A stretch of 64,000 nucleotides of DNA from Chromohalobacter sp. 296-RDG (GCF_029889885.1 NZ_JARANY010000003.1:1-64000), one strand, 5' to 3'; counted from the first letter of the stretch, positions 9,299 to 18,710 are shown. A program made the numbers and translations. The notes: generated by a model from the sequence alone, not told the origin.

Positions 9299-9904
9299 TC
9301 ACTCGACCGTGGCATCGGCCTGACGCGGCGCATTGAGCATCGGCTCGATGGCTTTATCCACCGCCTCACGTGCTCTGAAAATGCGCGAGCGCACCGTGCC
9401 GACCGGGCACTGCATGATATTGGCGATGTCCTCATAGGCGAGACCATCCATCTCACGCAAGGTGATCGCGGTCCGGAGATCTTCCGGCAGGTTCTCGATG
9501 GCCTCGAACACCACCGCCTCGAGCTGATCGCGCTGCAAGGCGGCTTCCGGAGTCTCGATGTCGGAAAGACGACCGCTATGGTCGACTACCTCGGCATCCA
9601 CGATGTCCATATCGCTGCCCGGCGGCCGTCGGCCGCGGGAAACAAGATGATTCTTGGCGGTGTTGATGGCGATGCGATACATCCACGTATAAAAGGCACT
9701 ATCGGAGCGAAACTTGCTCAAGGCGCGGTATGCCTTGATGAAAGCTTCTTGGGCGACATCCTGCACTTCGGCAGGGTCATGCACATAACGCCCGATCAAG
9801 CCGAGGATCTTGTGCTGGTACTTCTTGACCAGGAGATCGAAAGCCCGGGTGTCTCCCTTCTGGGCACGCTCGACGAGCTGGTGGTCGGTATCCCTGGTGC
9901 CCAT
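9299..9904 (-). CDS. rpoE: RNA polymerase sigma-E factor (RpoE/AlgU)
   Basis: This is an ECF sigma factor for envelope stress. Region 2 includes YQHKILGLIGRYVHDPAEVQDVAQEAFIKAYRA (key parts DVAQEAFIKAYRAL and FYTWMYRIAINTAKNHLV). Region 4 includes LPEDLRTAITLREMDGLAYEDIA and GTVRSRIFRAREA. Length 201 residues, close to E. coli RpoE (191) and AlgU (193). The ATG at 9904 has GGAGGAA upstream. It heads the stress locus with the anti-sigma factor and the DegP-type protease, so activation probably follows the RseA-proteolysis route. Confidence 0.97.
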   Translation of the reverse strand: MGTRDTDHQLVERAQKGDTRAFDLLVKKYQHKILGLIGRYVHDPAEVQDVAQEAFIKAYRALSKFRSDSAFYTWMYRIAINTAKNHLVSRGRRPPGSDMDIVDAEVVDHSGRLSDIETPEAALQRDQLEAVVFEAIENLPEDLRTAITLREMDGLAYEDIANIMQCPVGTVRSRIFRAREAVDKAIEPMLNAPRQADATVE

Positions 9905-10291
9905 TCATTCCTCCCCCATGCCGGAGGCACTATAAAGCGAAGCGCCGACAACGGCGCCAGCGCAGGAAAATTGTATCTGCTGTGTGGTCATCATGTTCCA
10001 GTCGAGCCCACAGGGCACTGAAGAATCAAAGTAATAGACGAAATTGGGCGAAGACCTAGGGTCATGTGGCCGATCCACTTGCTTGACTTAAGTAGTGCCT
10101 AGTGTTCCTTTTTCTGCCCGCCCCATCAAGGCGATAAAGCGGCGGATGCGCTGATGGCATCCGAGCATTGACCGTCATCATGGCGAGAAGTTCGGCCATG
10201 ACATTGATTTTCCCAGCGCTGACAGGCGATAGTAACGATTCTTAGCAAGCGAAACCGATGCCCTTCGCGACACATATCTACAGGTAGCGGA
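9905..10291. other. 387-base divergent intergenic region between rpoE and the DAHP synthase gene
   Basis: It must hold promoters for both genes. On the rpoE side I see one sigma-E-like candidate (listed separately). On the DAHP synthase side two hairpins stand in tandem: CGGATGC/GCATCCG (10143-10163) and CATGGC/GCCATG (10179-10200). I see no leader peptide rich in Phe, Tyr or Trp and no clear TyrR box. Confidence 0.6.
10082..10108 (-). promoter_or_regulatory. Possible sigma-E-type promoter upstream of rpoE
   Basis: On the minus strand a GGAACAC element preceded by an A-rich tract is followed after 15 bases by TCAAG, a partial match to the sigma-E consensus (GGAACTT then TCTGA). It lies about 180 bases before rpoE. 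Autoregulation of this sigma factor is established in relatives. The -10 match is poor, so this is tentative. Confidence 0.25.
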
Positions 10292-11371
10292 ATGTCAGAA
10301 CAGCAGGTCAATAACATTAACGTCCTTTCTCAGGACGTACTGGTCACACCCGAAGCGCTCAAGCGTGAAATTCCTCTTTCCGAGGAGGCCGAGCGCACGG
10401 TACTCGAAGGGCGCCGAACCGTTCAACGGATTCTCGACGGCGACGACCCGCGTCTTGTTGTCGTCATCGGCCCCTGCTCGATCCACGATGTGGATGCGGC
10501 ACGCGATTATGCTCGCCGTCTGCGCCAACTGGCCGACGAGGTAAGCGACAGCCTGTACGTGGTCATGCGTGTGTATTTCGAGAAGCCGCGCACGACCGTC
10601 GGCTGGAAGGGGCTGATCAACGACCCGCACCTCGACGACACCTTCGACATCCAGGAAGGGCTGCGCACCGCCCGGCGCCTTCTGGTGGAGCTCACCGAAA
10701 TGGGCCTGCCGTTGGCCACCGAGGCGCTGGATCCCATCTCGCCGCAGTATTTGCAGGATTGCATCAGCTGGTCGGCCATCGGGGCACGCACCACCGAATC
10801 CCAGACACACCGTGAAATGGCCTCCGGTCTCTCGTCGCCGGTCGGCTTCAAGAACGGCACCGACGGCAGTCTCGACGTCGCGGTCAACGCGCTCAAGTCC
10901 GTCGCCAATCCGCATAACTTCCTGGGTATCGACCAGGGCGGACAAGTCGCCGTCATTCGCACACGTGGCAACCCCTACGGCCATGTCGTGTTGCGCGGCG
11001 GCAACGGCAAGCCCAATTACGACAGCGTCAGCGTTACTCTCGCCGACCAGGAGCTGCGCAAGGCGGGCGTGATACCTAATATCATGGTCGACTGCTCGCA
11101 CGCCAACTCCAACAAGGATCCGTCCTTGCAGCCCTTGGTAATGGATAACATCGCCAACCAGATCCTCGAGGGCAACACCTCGATCATGGGGCTGATGGTC
11201 GAATCGCACATCGGCTGGGGCAACCAGAAGATTCCCGAGGATCGCTCGCAGCTTCAGTACGGCGTTTCCATCACCGATGCCTGTATCGACTGGCCGACCA
11301 CCGAAACGGCCATGCGCGAGATGAACGAGAAGTTGAAGCCGGCACTGCCCCAGCGCCAGCGCGGCGAATAA
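10292..11371 (+). CDS. 3-deoxy-7-phosphoheptulonate (DAHP) synthase, class I
   Basis: It condenses phosphoenolpyruvate and erythrose 4-phosphate, the first step of the shikimate pathway to aromatic amino acids. The 359-residue protein is the AroF/AroG/AroH type: VVVIGPCSIHD, RVYFEKPRTTVGWKGLINDP, WSAIGARTTESQTHREMASGLS, GFKNGTDG and IMVDCSHANSNKD carry substrate and metal ligands. The sequence alone does not tell which amino acid inhibits it, so I give no isoform symbol. It is transcribed divergently from rpoE and followed by a hairpin. An ATG start at 10292 follows a short AGG. Confidence 0.95.
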   Translation: MSEQQVNNINVLSQDVLVTPEALKREIPLSEEAERTVLEGRRTVQRILDGDDPRLVVVIGPCSIHDVDAARDYARRLRQLADEVSDSLYVVMRVYFEKPRTTVGWKGLINDPHLDDTFDIQEGLRTARRLLVELTEMGLPLATEALDPISPQYLQDCISWSAIGARTTESQTHREMASGLSSPVGFKNGTDGSLDVAVNALKSVANPHNFLGIDQGGQVAVIRTRGNPYGHVVLRGGNGKPNYDSVSVTLADQELRKAGVIPNIMVDCSHANSNKDPSLQPLVMDNIANQILEGNTSIMGLMVESHIGWGNQKIPEDRSQLQYGVSITDACIDWPTTETAMREMNEKLKPALPQRQRGE

Positions 11372-11393
11372 GTCCCTTGCGCCCTCTCTCCAC

Positions 11394-11416
11394 GACCCCG
11401 CCTCACCCGCGGGGTC
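11394..11416 (+). terminator. Hairpin after the DAHP synthase gene
   Basis: A perfect eight-base-pair stem GACCCCGC / GCGGGGTC with a seven-base loop lies 22 bases after the stop. The following GGTTCATCG is not T-rich. It lies between convergent genes (dinG ends at 11473) and could serve both. Confidence 0.55.
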
Positions 11417-11472
11417 GGTTCATCGACGACCTCTCAAGAGACTAGGCGCTGTCTGCAACGTGTTTCGGAACC

Positions 11473-13638
11473 TTACTGTGCCATGCCGTCGATTTCACGT
11501 CGGAAAGGCGGTAATGAATCGAGCAGTGCCCGTCCATAACGACGCGTCAGCACACGCCGGTCGAGTAACGTGATGCGCCCCTGATCGGCTTCCTTGCGGA
11601 TCAACCGGCCGCAGGCCTGGACCAGACGAATCGAGGCATCCGGCACCGAGATGCGCATGAACGGATTCCCGCCCCGGCTTTCGATCCACTCCGCCAGCGT
11701 CGCCCCTACCGGATCATCAGGCACGGAAAACGGCAGCCGAGTAATGACCACATGCGTCAGGTATTCCCCCGGCAGATCGATCCCCTCGGCGAAACTTGCC
11801 AACCCGAAGATGACACTGCCCTCCCCGGCATCGATGCGCGCGCGATGACGCTGCAACAAGTCACGTTTAGGCAGGTGATTTTGAGCCAACACCCGCTGAC
11901 GCACCGCCTCCGGCAACGCTTCGAGCACGGCATGCATCTGCTTGCGTGACGAGAACAGCATGAGCACGGCTTCGCGTTCACCCAACGCTTGGGTGAAATC
12001 GAGCAGCGCACGCTCGTGGGCCTCGCGATTGCTGGGATCGACAGCTTCCGGCGGCACGCTGAGCACGGCCCGCGAGTAATCGAACGGGCTGGGCAGACGT
12101 TGATAGCGATAGCGATTGGCAAGCCCGGCGCGTTCTTGCAAGCGCTCGAAGCGATTGAGCGCCGTCAGCGTCGCCGAGGTCACCACCGCCCCATAGCATG
12201 TGCCCCACAGATGCCGGGCCAAGGTCTCGGCGGCCGAGACGGGGCTTGCCGAAAACGTCAGCTCCACCTCGCCGGCGACACGCTCGAAGGTCAGCCAACG
12301 TGCCTGCGGCACGCCGTCCTCAGGGTCCGTCGTGGCCAACGCCTGCCACAAGGCGTGCGCATCCAGAGCACGGCCGTGCAGCAGGGCGATCAACGGCAGC
12401 CAGGCCTCGGCCTGTTCGCGAGATAAACCCGTGGCTTTTTCCGGATCGAGGCTCTCACGCAGGATATCGGCCATGCTCTCGAGCGTACGTGACAACTCGG
12501 CAAACGCCGTGACCATCGCCCCGGCCTGCTCGGAAAGCGCCTCGGGCACCCGCCCCATGGAGAAGCGGTGATGCACGGCGTCATTAGTCTCTTCAGGCAG
12601 CCCGTTTTCCAGTTCGGCGATACGATGCCCCATGGCAAACGCCTCGCCGAGGCGCGGCTCCAGCGCAGCGATGGCTTCCGGCAAGCTCGCCAACAATCGA
12701 GCCAGGGTCGGCTGCACAGCCAGCGCGGTATTCAGCTCGGTCAGCGACTTCTTCAGCGTGCGCAGCCAGCGTAGCGTACCGTTGACCGGCAAACGGTGAT
12801 AGAAGTGATCGAGAGCCTTGTCGGGTAGATGGTGTCCTTCGTCGAAGACGTAGATGCACTCCTTGGGCGAGGGCAATACCAACCCGCCCCCCAGGGAAAG
12901 ATCCGCCAGCACAAGGTCGTGATTGGCAACGATGATATCGGCCTGATCGAGACCGCGGCGGGCACGAAAGAAGGCGCAGGCACCGAAGTGGCCACAGCGG
13001 CGGTTGGTGCACTGGCGATGATCGATGGTCAGACGGCGCCAATCGGCATCGTCGATTCCCGTCGGCCAGCTATCGCGATCCCCCTCCCAGCGCCCTGCCG
13101 AGTAGGCGTCGGCCATCTCCTGCGCCAAGGCCTGAAAGTCGTCACCATCGCGGGACGTCATCGCTTCCTCGAAAAGCGATAGCGTAGGGTTGTCTTCCCC
13201 ACCTTCCAGGACTTGATCGAGCCGTGCCACGCACAGATAGCGTCCCCGGCCCTTGGCCAGGGCGTATTCGAAATCGAGGCCACTGTGCGCCTTGAGGGCC
13301 GGTAGATCGTGGTGCAGCACCTGCTCTTGGAGCGCCACCGTGGCGGTGGAAATCACCAGGCGCTTACCGCGTGCCTGAGCGATGGGCAGCGCGGCCAGCA
13401 GGTAGGCCAACGTCTTGCCAGTACCGGTACCCGCTTCAAGCACGCAGACATGCTCGTTGGAAAGACGTCGCCCAGCATCATCCGCCTCGATGCCGCCCAG
13501 GGTCCGCGCGATCTCGGCGATCATCAGGCGCTGCCCATAACGCGGCGTCAGCTCGAGCCCATCGAGCACCTTTCGGTAGGCCCCCTGGATGGTTGCCTTG
13601 AGCTCAGGGTCGAGCGCTTTGGATGCCGTCTCTGCCAA
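11473..13638 (-). CDS. dinG: ATP-dependent DNA helicase DinG
   Basis: DinG is a 5'-3' Fe-S helicase of the XPD family that unwinds R-loops and other structures at forks. Motifs: Walker A LEAGTGTGKTLAY, the Fe-S cysteine cluster around CTNRRCGHFGACAFF near residues 210-222, the DEAH-variant FDEGHHLPD, and motif VI VQACGRLIRKEADQG. About 721 residues, as expected. The start is a TTG at 13638, three bases after the rhlB stop, with no good ribosome site, which suggests coupling to rhlB. No nearby ATG fits the family start. Confidence 0.95.
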   Translation of the reverse strand: MAETASKALDPELKATIQGAYRKVLDGLELTPRYGQRLMIAEIARTLGGIEADDAGRRLSNEHVCVLEAGTGTGKTLAYLLAALPIAQARGKRLVISTATVALQEQVLHHDLPALKAHSGLDFEYALAKGRGRYLCVARLDQVLEGGEDNPTLSLFEEAMTSRDGDDFQALAQEMADAYSAGRWEGDRDSWPTGIDDADWRRLTIDHRQCTNRRCGHFGACAFFRARRGLDQADIIVANHDLVLADLSLGGGLVLPSPKECIYVFDEGHHLPDKALDHFYHRLPVNGTLRWLRTLKKSLTELNTALAVQPTLARLLASLPEAIAALEPRLGEAFAMGHRIAELENGLPEETNDAVHHRFSMGRVPEALSEQAGAMVTAFAELSRTLESMADILRESLDPEKATGLSREQAEAWLPLIALLHGRALDAHALWQALATTDPEDGVPQARWLTFERVAGEVELTFSASPVSAAETLARHLWGTCYGAVVTSATLTALNRFERLQERAGLANRYRYQRLPSPFDYSRAVLSVPPEAVDPSNREAHERALLDFTQALGEREAVLMLFSSRKQMHAVLEALPEAVRQRVLAQNHLPKRDLLQRHRARIDAGEGSVIFGLASFAEGIDLPGEYLTHVVITRLPFSVPDDPVGATLAEWIESRGGNPFMRISVPDASIRLVQACGRLIRKEADQGRITLLDRRVLTRRYGRALLDSLPPFRREIDGMAQ

Positions 13639-13641
13639 GGG

Positions 13642-14916
13642 TCAGAGCAGCCCTTCGGGAGGATGCTGACAGGGCAGCTTGGCGTCGATGTAGGATTCGA
13701 TTCCCGGCAGCGCAAAGGCATCTTCTTCGCCGACAAAACTGATCGATACACCCTCGGCGCCGGCACGTCCCGTGCGGCCGATACGGTGCACGTAATCTTC
13801 GGGATCTTCCGGCAGGGTGTAATTCACCACATGGCTGACATCATCGATATGAATGCCACGCCCTGCCACATCGGTGGCAACCAGCACATCCACCTCGCCG
13901 TTACGGAAACGGTCGAGCGTTTCGATACGCGCTTTTTGCGGTACATCACCGGAGAGCATCGCCACGTTGATCCCCGCCTGGCGCAGTTCGCTGTCGAGAT
14001 TGCGCACCAGATCACGCCGATTGCCGAACACGATCACACGTTCCATGCTCTCCTGATTGAGCAAGTTGATCAGCAGGCGTTGCTTGTCGCTGTCGCCCAC
14101 CAGGTAGACGCGCTGATCGATGTTGGCGGCATTCTCGAGGCTGGCCTCGATCTCGACGTGTGTGGCGCCATGCGTCCACTGCTTGGCCAAGTTGAGAATG
14201 TCCGGACTGAACGTCGCCGAGAAAAGGAAAGTCTGGCGTTCTTCGGTCTTGGGCGTATGTTGGATGATGCGCTTGACGTCGGGGATGAAGCCCATCGACA
14301 GCATACGATCCGCTTCGTCGAGGACCAGCACCTCGGTTTGCGTCAAATCGACATCGCGCTTCTCGTGGAAGTCGAGCAGACGCCCCGGCGTCGCGACCAG
14401 CACATCGAGCTTGCGCGACAACTGATCGCGCTGCTTCTGATAGTCCATGCCACCGACGACACTGGCCACATTGAGCGACGTGAAGCGCGCCAGTGCCTTG
14501 GCGTCTTTCTCGATCTGCAGCGCCAACTCCCGTGTCGGCGCGACGATCAACGCACGTGGCGCACCGGGCTTCTGGCCGTCAGGGGCTTTCTCTTCCAGGA
14601 AGTACGCCAGAGTCGAAATCAGGAAAGCGGCGGTCTTGCCGGTCCCCGTCTGCGCCTTGCCGACCACATCGCCACCTAGCAGCGTATGGGTCAAGGCTTC
14701 TGCCTGGATCGGCGTGCAGTATTCGAACCCCAGGGCGTGAATCGCGCGCATGAGCGGCACAGGAAGATCGAAATCGTGAAAACGCCACTTGCCCGCCACC
14801 GGTGTCACCTGGAACTGCTTGATGTCCCACTGGGACTGCGAACGACGCGGCTTGCGACGCCGACGCTTTGGCTTGCGGTTCTGGGCCGGTTCTGGGGTTT
14901 TATCCGACTCACTCAT
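13642..14916 (-). CDS. rhlB: DEAD-box RNA helicase RhlB
   Basis: This cytoplasmic ATP-dependent RNA helicase assists RNase E-type degradosomes in gammaproteobacteria. A basic N-terminal tail ([16 protein letters not shown]) precedes the Q motif ([12 protein letters not shown]), motif [12 protein letters not shown], motif II LDEADRM, motif III SAT and motif [12 protein letters not shown]. Length 424 residues is close to E. coli RhlB (421). The basic extension is N-terminal here, as in pseudomonad RhlB, whereas E. coli has a C-terminal one. Because related DEAD helicases (RhlE) resemble it, the subfamily assignment is good but not certain. dinG follows three bases later. Confidence 0.87.
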   Translation of the reverse strand: MSESDKTPEPAQNRKPKRRRRKPRRSQSQWDIKQFQVTPVAGKWRFHDFDLPVPLMRAIHALGFEYCTPIQAEALTHTLLGGDVVGKAQTGTGKTAAFLISTLAYFLEEKAPDGQKPGAPRALIVAPTRELALQIEKDAKALARFTSLNVASVVGGMDYQKQRDQLSRKLDVLVATPGRLLDFHEKRDVDLTQTEVLVLDEADRMLSMGFIPDVKRIIQHTPKTEERQTFLFSATFSPDILNLAKQWTHGATHVEIEASLENAANIDQRVYLVGDSDKQRLLINLLNQESMERVIVFGNRRDLVRNLDSELRQAGINVAMLSGDVPQKARIETLDRFRNGEVDVLVATDVAGRGIHIDDVSHVVNYTLPEDPEDYVHRIGRTGRAGAEGVSISFVGEEDAFALPGIESYIDAKLPCQHPPEGLL

Positions 14917-15146
14917 AGGCTTCTATGTCTGTCCATATTCGTACGCAAATGCATGAATCCAGCGCGCTTGTCCGCCTTTCCGGAGCGCGCCACGGCCATC
15001 GCGACAGCCAAGCTGGATCACGACGCAAGCAGACATTGTATCAGTCATTGCCGAGCATCGCGCGGGCATCGCGCTCAAGCACGGATGCCGCTCGGCGGCG
15101 CGACTGGTAGAATGATCCTCAAGTCAATACGACACAGGGTCACGAC

Positions 15147-15395
15147 ATGACACGCAGCAAGAAAACGCGCTCGATCGCCAGCAAGGTGACGATTCGCACC
15201 GGGCGTCGCAAGGATTTCCGTAAATGGCGCCACGACAACCCCGATCAGGTCAAATCGTCGCCGCGCTACGTGCAGAAGAAACGCCAGCAACGCAAACTAC
15301 AGGCCGCACGTCGCCTGGCACGTCAACAGCAGGCGCCAACCCTCGACGTGCATGGCGCGCCGACACGCGACGACGATTCACGGGGTGATCGCTGA
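15147..15395 (+). CDS. Small highly basic protein of unknown function
   Basis: This is an 82-residue protein very rich in Arg and Lys (TRSKKTRSIASKVTIRTGRR near the N-terminus, KKRQQRKLQAARRLARQQQ in the middle) with an acidic end (DDDSRGDR). It looks partly disordered and suited to binding nucleic acid, ribosome or another acidic partner. It has no transmembrane segment and no cysteine. Its TGA overlaps the xthA ATG in TGATG, implying translational coupling with a DNA-repair gene. The ATG follows CACGAC with no clear ribosome site. I do not recognise a named family. The overlap and unusual composition favour a real gene. Confidence 0.65.
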   Translation: MTRSKKTRSIASKVTIRTGRRKDFRKWRHDNPDQVKSSPRYVQKKRQQRKLQAARRLARQQQAPTLDVHGAPTRDDDSRGDR

Positions 15396-16210
15396 TGCGC
15401 CTGGTCTCCTTCAACATCAACGGAATCCGCGCTCGCCTGCATCAACTGGAAGCGCTCATCGAAGCGCATCATCCCGATATCATCGGTCTCCAGGAAACCA
15501 AGGTGCAGGACAGTGAGTTCCCGCGTGAAAGCGTCGAAGCGCTCGGCTATCACGTCGCTTTTCACGGGCAGAAAGGCCATTACGGCGTCGCGCTACTCAC
15601 CCGACAGGCCCCCGAGGTCGTGCATTACGGCTTACCCGACGATGGCGAAGAGGCCCAGCGACGCTTGATCGGCGTCCGCATCAGCTGTGACGACGGCGAC
15701 ACCATGACCGTCTACAACGGTTACTTCCCGCAGGGTGAGAATATCGAGCACCCCACCAAGTTCCCCGCCAAACGCGATTTCTATGCCCGCCTCACGGCAT
15801 TGCTGCAAGAGCGACATACGCCCAATGAGCGGCTCGCGGTCATGGGAGACTTCAACATCTCGCCCGCCGACATCGACATCGGCATCGGCGAGTCCAATCG
15901 CAAGCGCTGGCTGCGCGAGGGCAAGACCAGTTTCCAACCCGTGGAGCGTGAATGGCTCAAGCGACTCGCCGACTGGGGACTGAGCGATTGCTATCGTCTG
16001 CGCTACCCCGAAGTCGACGATCGCTTCAGCTGGTTCGACTATCGTTCGCGGGGCTTCGAGCGCGAGCCTAAACGCGGCCTGCGGATCGACTACATCATGG
16101 TCACCCCCACGCTGTGCGAGCAGGTGGAAGACGCCGGTATCGATTACGCACTACGCGGCATACAGCGTCCTTCGGATCACGCCCCGGTATGGGCACAGCT
16201 CGCGTTGTAA
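15395..16210 (+). CDS. xthA: Exodeoxyribonuclease III
   Basis: This is an AP endonuclease and 3' exonuclease/phosphatase in base-excision repair. Residues typical of the exonuclease III fold are visible: FNINGIRARLHQ with the metal-binding Asn, LQETKVQD (Glu), YNGYFPQGEN, MGDFNISPADID, RIDYIMVT and SDHAPVWA (catalytic His). The length of 271 residues matches E. coli (268). The start overlaps the upstream small basic gene. It converges on the TPR gene with only 38 bases between stops. Confidence 0.96.
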   Translation: MRLVSFNINGIRARLHQLEALIEAHHPDIIGLQETKVQDSEFPRESVEALGYHVAFHGQKGHYGVALLTRQAPEVVHYGLPDDGEEAQRRLIGVRISCDDGDTMTVYNGYFPQGENIEHPTKFPAKRDFYARLTALLQERHTPNERLAVMGDFNISPADIDIGIGESNRKRWLREGKTSFQPVEREWLKRLADWGLSDCYRLRYPEVDDRFSWFDYRSRGFEREPKRGLRIDYIMVTPTLCEQVEDAGIDYALRGIQRPSDHAPVWAQLAL

Positions 16211-16248
16211 TACGCATCAACGTCCGTAAAAAGCGTGTGTCACATGCG

Positions 16249-17517
16249 TCATTGCGTATCGGAGAGCACCTGAGGCGTTGCCTCATCGGGTATTGCGTCG
16301 ACGTCAGGCGCTTTCCCGACATCCCCTTCGCCGAGCGATGCCAGCCAGGACTCGGCCTGCGACGCACCGGCATCGCGCGCCGCTTCGAACGCCTCTCGCG
16401 CCGCCTCTTCATCCGACGACGCCAGTTGCGACACGCCCTCCAAGAGCCAGGTTCGCGCGGGATCGGCTCCCTGCTCACGTGCTTGGTGAAACGCTTCTAT
16501 CGCCGTCGACCATTCACCCCAACCGTAGGCCAGCTCGCCGAGCTGGCGCCAGTCCTCGGCGGCCTGGGTCTCTTCAGCCAGCGCGCGCCACGCCGACAGC
16601 GCCTTGTGGTGCGCGCGCGCCGACGTCCAGGCCTCGGCAAGAAGACGCCGGTGCTCGCGATCGCGTGGCAGCGTGCCTTTCTCGAATGCCGTTTCCAGAT
16701 GCTCGGCGGCACGCGCCGGGGTGCCGCCCGCCAGATGTAGCCGAATCAAACGCTCGAGATCGTCCTCGCCCGCGAGCGCGCCCCGCCGCCAACCGGCCTC
16801 CCATAACGCCGCTGCCAATCCCGGCTGCTGCATGCGCTGCGCCAGCGCGGCGGCACGCCGCCATGCCTGGGGATCGTCACTATTGCTTTGCAACTGATCA
16901 TCGAGCAGCGCCAGTGCCGCGTCGTAACGCTCGGCATGCTGATAAACGCTGGCCGCCAGGCGACGCCTCTCGGTCTCCATACCACCCGCGCGCCGCGCGC
17001 GATCGACCCACTGCGCCGCCTGCGACCACTGCTCGAGCGTCGCCTGGGCTTGCACCATCAGCCACAGGCTGTCGCGGTCACCGCCATGACGCTCGATCCA
17101 CTCGCCCAGCAATTCGGCGCCTTGCGCGGTCTGCCCCGCGCGCAGCCTCAAACGTGCTTCCTGGTTGAGCCAGCGCCGGCGCGAATCGCTCCCCACACCG
17201 TCAATGCGCCGTGCTTGATAAAACAAATCCGCAGCGGCAGCTTCCCGACCTCGATGCGCCTCACCCGTGGCCGCCAATTGCAGAAACAAGGCACGTGCCC
17301 AGCGATCCGCCCGATTACCGCCTTGTAACCGCTCAGCGGCCGCCTTGGCGTCATCGATGGCGCTCTCGCTGGCGTTATCCTGCATGCGCTGCTGAAGCGA
17401 CTCCAACGCCTGCACCATATCGGGTGCCAGTGCCGGCCCGGCGGCACTGGCACTCGTGCTGGCCATTCCCAGCCCCAGACATAGCATCGCTACACATCCC
17501 CAATGACGCCACTGCAT
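16249..17517 (-). CDS. TPR-repeat periplasmic protein of the TonB2-like operon
   Basis: A signal peptide (MQWRHWGCVAMLCLGLGMAS, cleavage near SASA) is followed by about ten alpha-helical TPR-like repeats over residues 30-390, for example WLMVQAQATLEQWSQAAQWV and the AWRRAAALAQRMQQPGLAAAL stretch. It ends in an acidic tail. In Vibrio TonB2 clusters a TPR protein follows tonB2, and this gene starts three bases after the tonB stop. It probably sits in the periplasm and supports the TonB complex, but its exact role is inferred from position. 422 residues. Confidence 0.8.
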   Translation of the reverse strand: MQWRHWGCVAMLCLGLGMASTSASAAGPALAPDMVQALESLQQRMQDNASESAIDDAKAAAERLQGGNRADRWARALFLQLAATGEAHRGREAAAADLFYQARRIDGVGSDSRRRWLNQEARLRLRAGQTAQGAELLGEWIERHGGDRDSLWLMVQAQATLEQWSQAAQWVDRARRAGGMETERRRLAASVYQHAERYDAALALLDDQLQSNSDDPQAWRRAAALAQRMQQPGLAAALWEAGWRRGALAGEDDLERLIRLHLAGGTPARAAEHLETAFEKGTLPRDREHRRLLAEAWTSARAHHKALSAWRALAEETQAAEDWRQLGELAYGWGEWSTAIEAFHQAREQGADPARTWLLEGVSQLASSDEEAAREAFEAARDAGASQAESWLASLGEGDVGKAPDVDAIPDEATPQVLSDTQ

Positions 17518-17520
17518 GCG

Positions 17521-18303
17521 TTACCTCTCGAGACGAAATTCCAGCCGCTGACGCGCTTCACGCGGATGATCGCTTTGCGAAAACTGCCAATCGGCGACGG
17601 CCTTGAGCGCCGCACGTTCGAACGTGCTACGCGGCTCGGCATCAGTGACGTGCAAGGAATCGCGATCGACTCGCCCATTGGGCTTGATCGTGAAGCTCAC
17701 CTCCACGAACCCCTCGATGCCACGCCGTTGCGCCCGCGACGGATACTCCGGCGGCACGCGTTCGGTGGGCTGCGGCGAGCCGACTTTTTCAGCGTCCTGC
17801 TCACTCGTTTCACCGTTCGCCGAGGCATCGGCATCTGAGGCGTCCGCGCTGTCGCCTTGCGACGCTGCATCCGCAGGTGACGTTGCTTCTGCAGGCTCAG
17901 GCTGCGGTTCGGGCTCAGGCTCAGGCTCAGGCGCCGGCTCGGGTTCCGGCTCTGGAGTGGGCTCGACTTCCTCGAGCTCGGGCAACGACTCCTCAGGCAC
18001 TTCCGGCGAGGGAGGCGCCGAGGCTTGCGGCTCGGGCAACGTCAGCGAACTGTCACTCTGGGTCGCGGGCACTGGCGAGGGCGGCGGAGGCGGCGGCGTT
18101 TGAGCCGGTGGCGTCGGGGCATCCGGTGCAGCCGCTTCCGGTGCCGACGCCTGCTGTGCCTCGGGCGCCTCGACGCGTGACACCGACATCGGCTGCTCGA
18201 CCGGCTCATGGTTATCCTCCGGCGGCGCCACCAGCAAGGCCAACAGATAGAAAAGCCCCAATGCCATCAAGATGCCGCCTGCAGCGCCTGCGATCGCTCT
18301 CAT
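17521..18303 (-). CDS. tonB: TonB family energy transducer
   Basis: TonB spans the periplasm and passes proton-motive energy from ExbB/ExbD to outer-membrane receptors. An N-terminal membrane anchor (MRAIAGAAGGILMALGLFYL) is followed by a Pro/Glu/Ala spacer with a Pro-Glu dipeptide ladder around residues 110-140. The last 85 residues form the TonB C-terminal domain (RVPPEYPSRAQRRGIEGFV, VSFTIKPNGRV, ALKAVADWQF). 260 residues. Its ATG overlaps the exbD stop (ATGA). The spacer DNA is correspondingly repetitive (GGCTCA-type units near 17890-17960). Confidence 0.94.
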   Translation of the reverse strand: MRAIAGAAGGILMALGLFYLLALLVAPPEDNHEPVEQPMSVSRVEAPEAQQASAPEAAAPDAPTPPAQTPPPPPPSPVPATQSDSSLTLPEPQASAPPSPEVPEESLPELEEVEPTPEPEPEPAPEPEPEPEPQPEPAEATSPADAASQGDSADASDADASANGETSEQDAEKVGSPQPTERVPPEYPSRAQRRGIEGFVEVSFTIKPNGRVDRDSLHVTDAEPRSTFERAALKAVADWQFSQSDHPREARQRLEFRLER

Positions 18304-18710
18304 CCGTCGGCGCCTCGGTCCGCCGCCACGGCGACGTTTTCAACGCCGGCATCGCGAATGGCATCCATGACTTCGATGAGCAGCCCAGTGGTCGATTGGC
18401 GATCGGCCTGAATCACCACGCCGCCTTCGTCGCTCATCAGACTGGCCACTTCATTGCCGACGCGATGTGCATCCACCGGCTGTCCATCGACCCACACGGC
18501 GTCCTCGGCAGTGATCGCCACCATGACCTGCGCTTCGGGGCGCGCGGTCGCGGAGGACGATTCGGGACGGTCGATTTCCACGCCACTCTCCTTGATGAAG
18601 CTGGTCGTCACGATGAAGAAGATCAACATGATGAACACCACATCCAGCATCGGCGTGAGGTTTATTTCCTGGGCGTCGTCATTGACGTCCTGTAGTCGAC
18701 GCCTACGCAT
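18300..18710 (-). CDS. exbD: Biopolymer transport protein ExbD
   Basis: This inner-membrane stator subunit works with ExbB to energise TonB. The N-terminal transmembrane helix carries the proton-coupling Asp in LTPMLDVVFIMLIFFIVT; a periplasmic domain follows (AVWVDGQPVDAHRVG, VVIQADRQST). I start at the ATG at 18710, giving MRRRRLQDVN, because GGAGG is six bases upstream; two earlier in-frame starts lack proper spacing. 136 residues. It overlaps exbB by eight bases. Confidence 0.95.
   Translation of the reverse strand: MRRRRLQDVNDDAQEINLTPMLDVVFIMLIFFIVTTSFIKESGVEIDRPESSSATARPEAQVMVAITAEDAVWVDGQPVDAHRVGNEVASLMSDEGGVVIQADRQSTTGLLIEVMDAIRDAGVENVAVAADRGADG

Noticed and set aside
17880-17990. 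GGCTCA-type repeats
   Set aside because: They encode the Pro-Glu ladder of TonB and are ordinary for that family.
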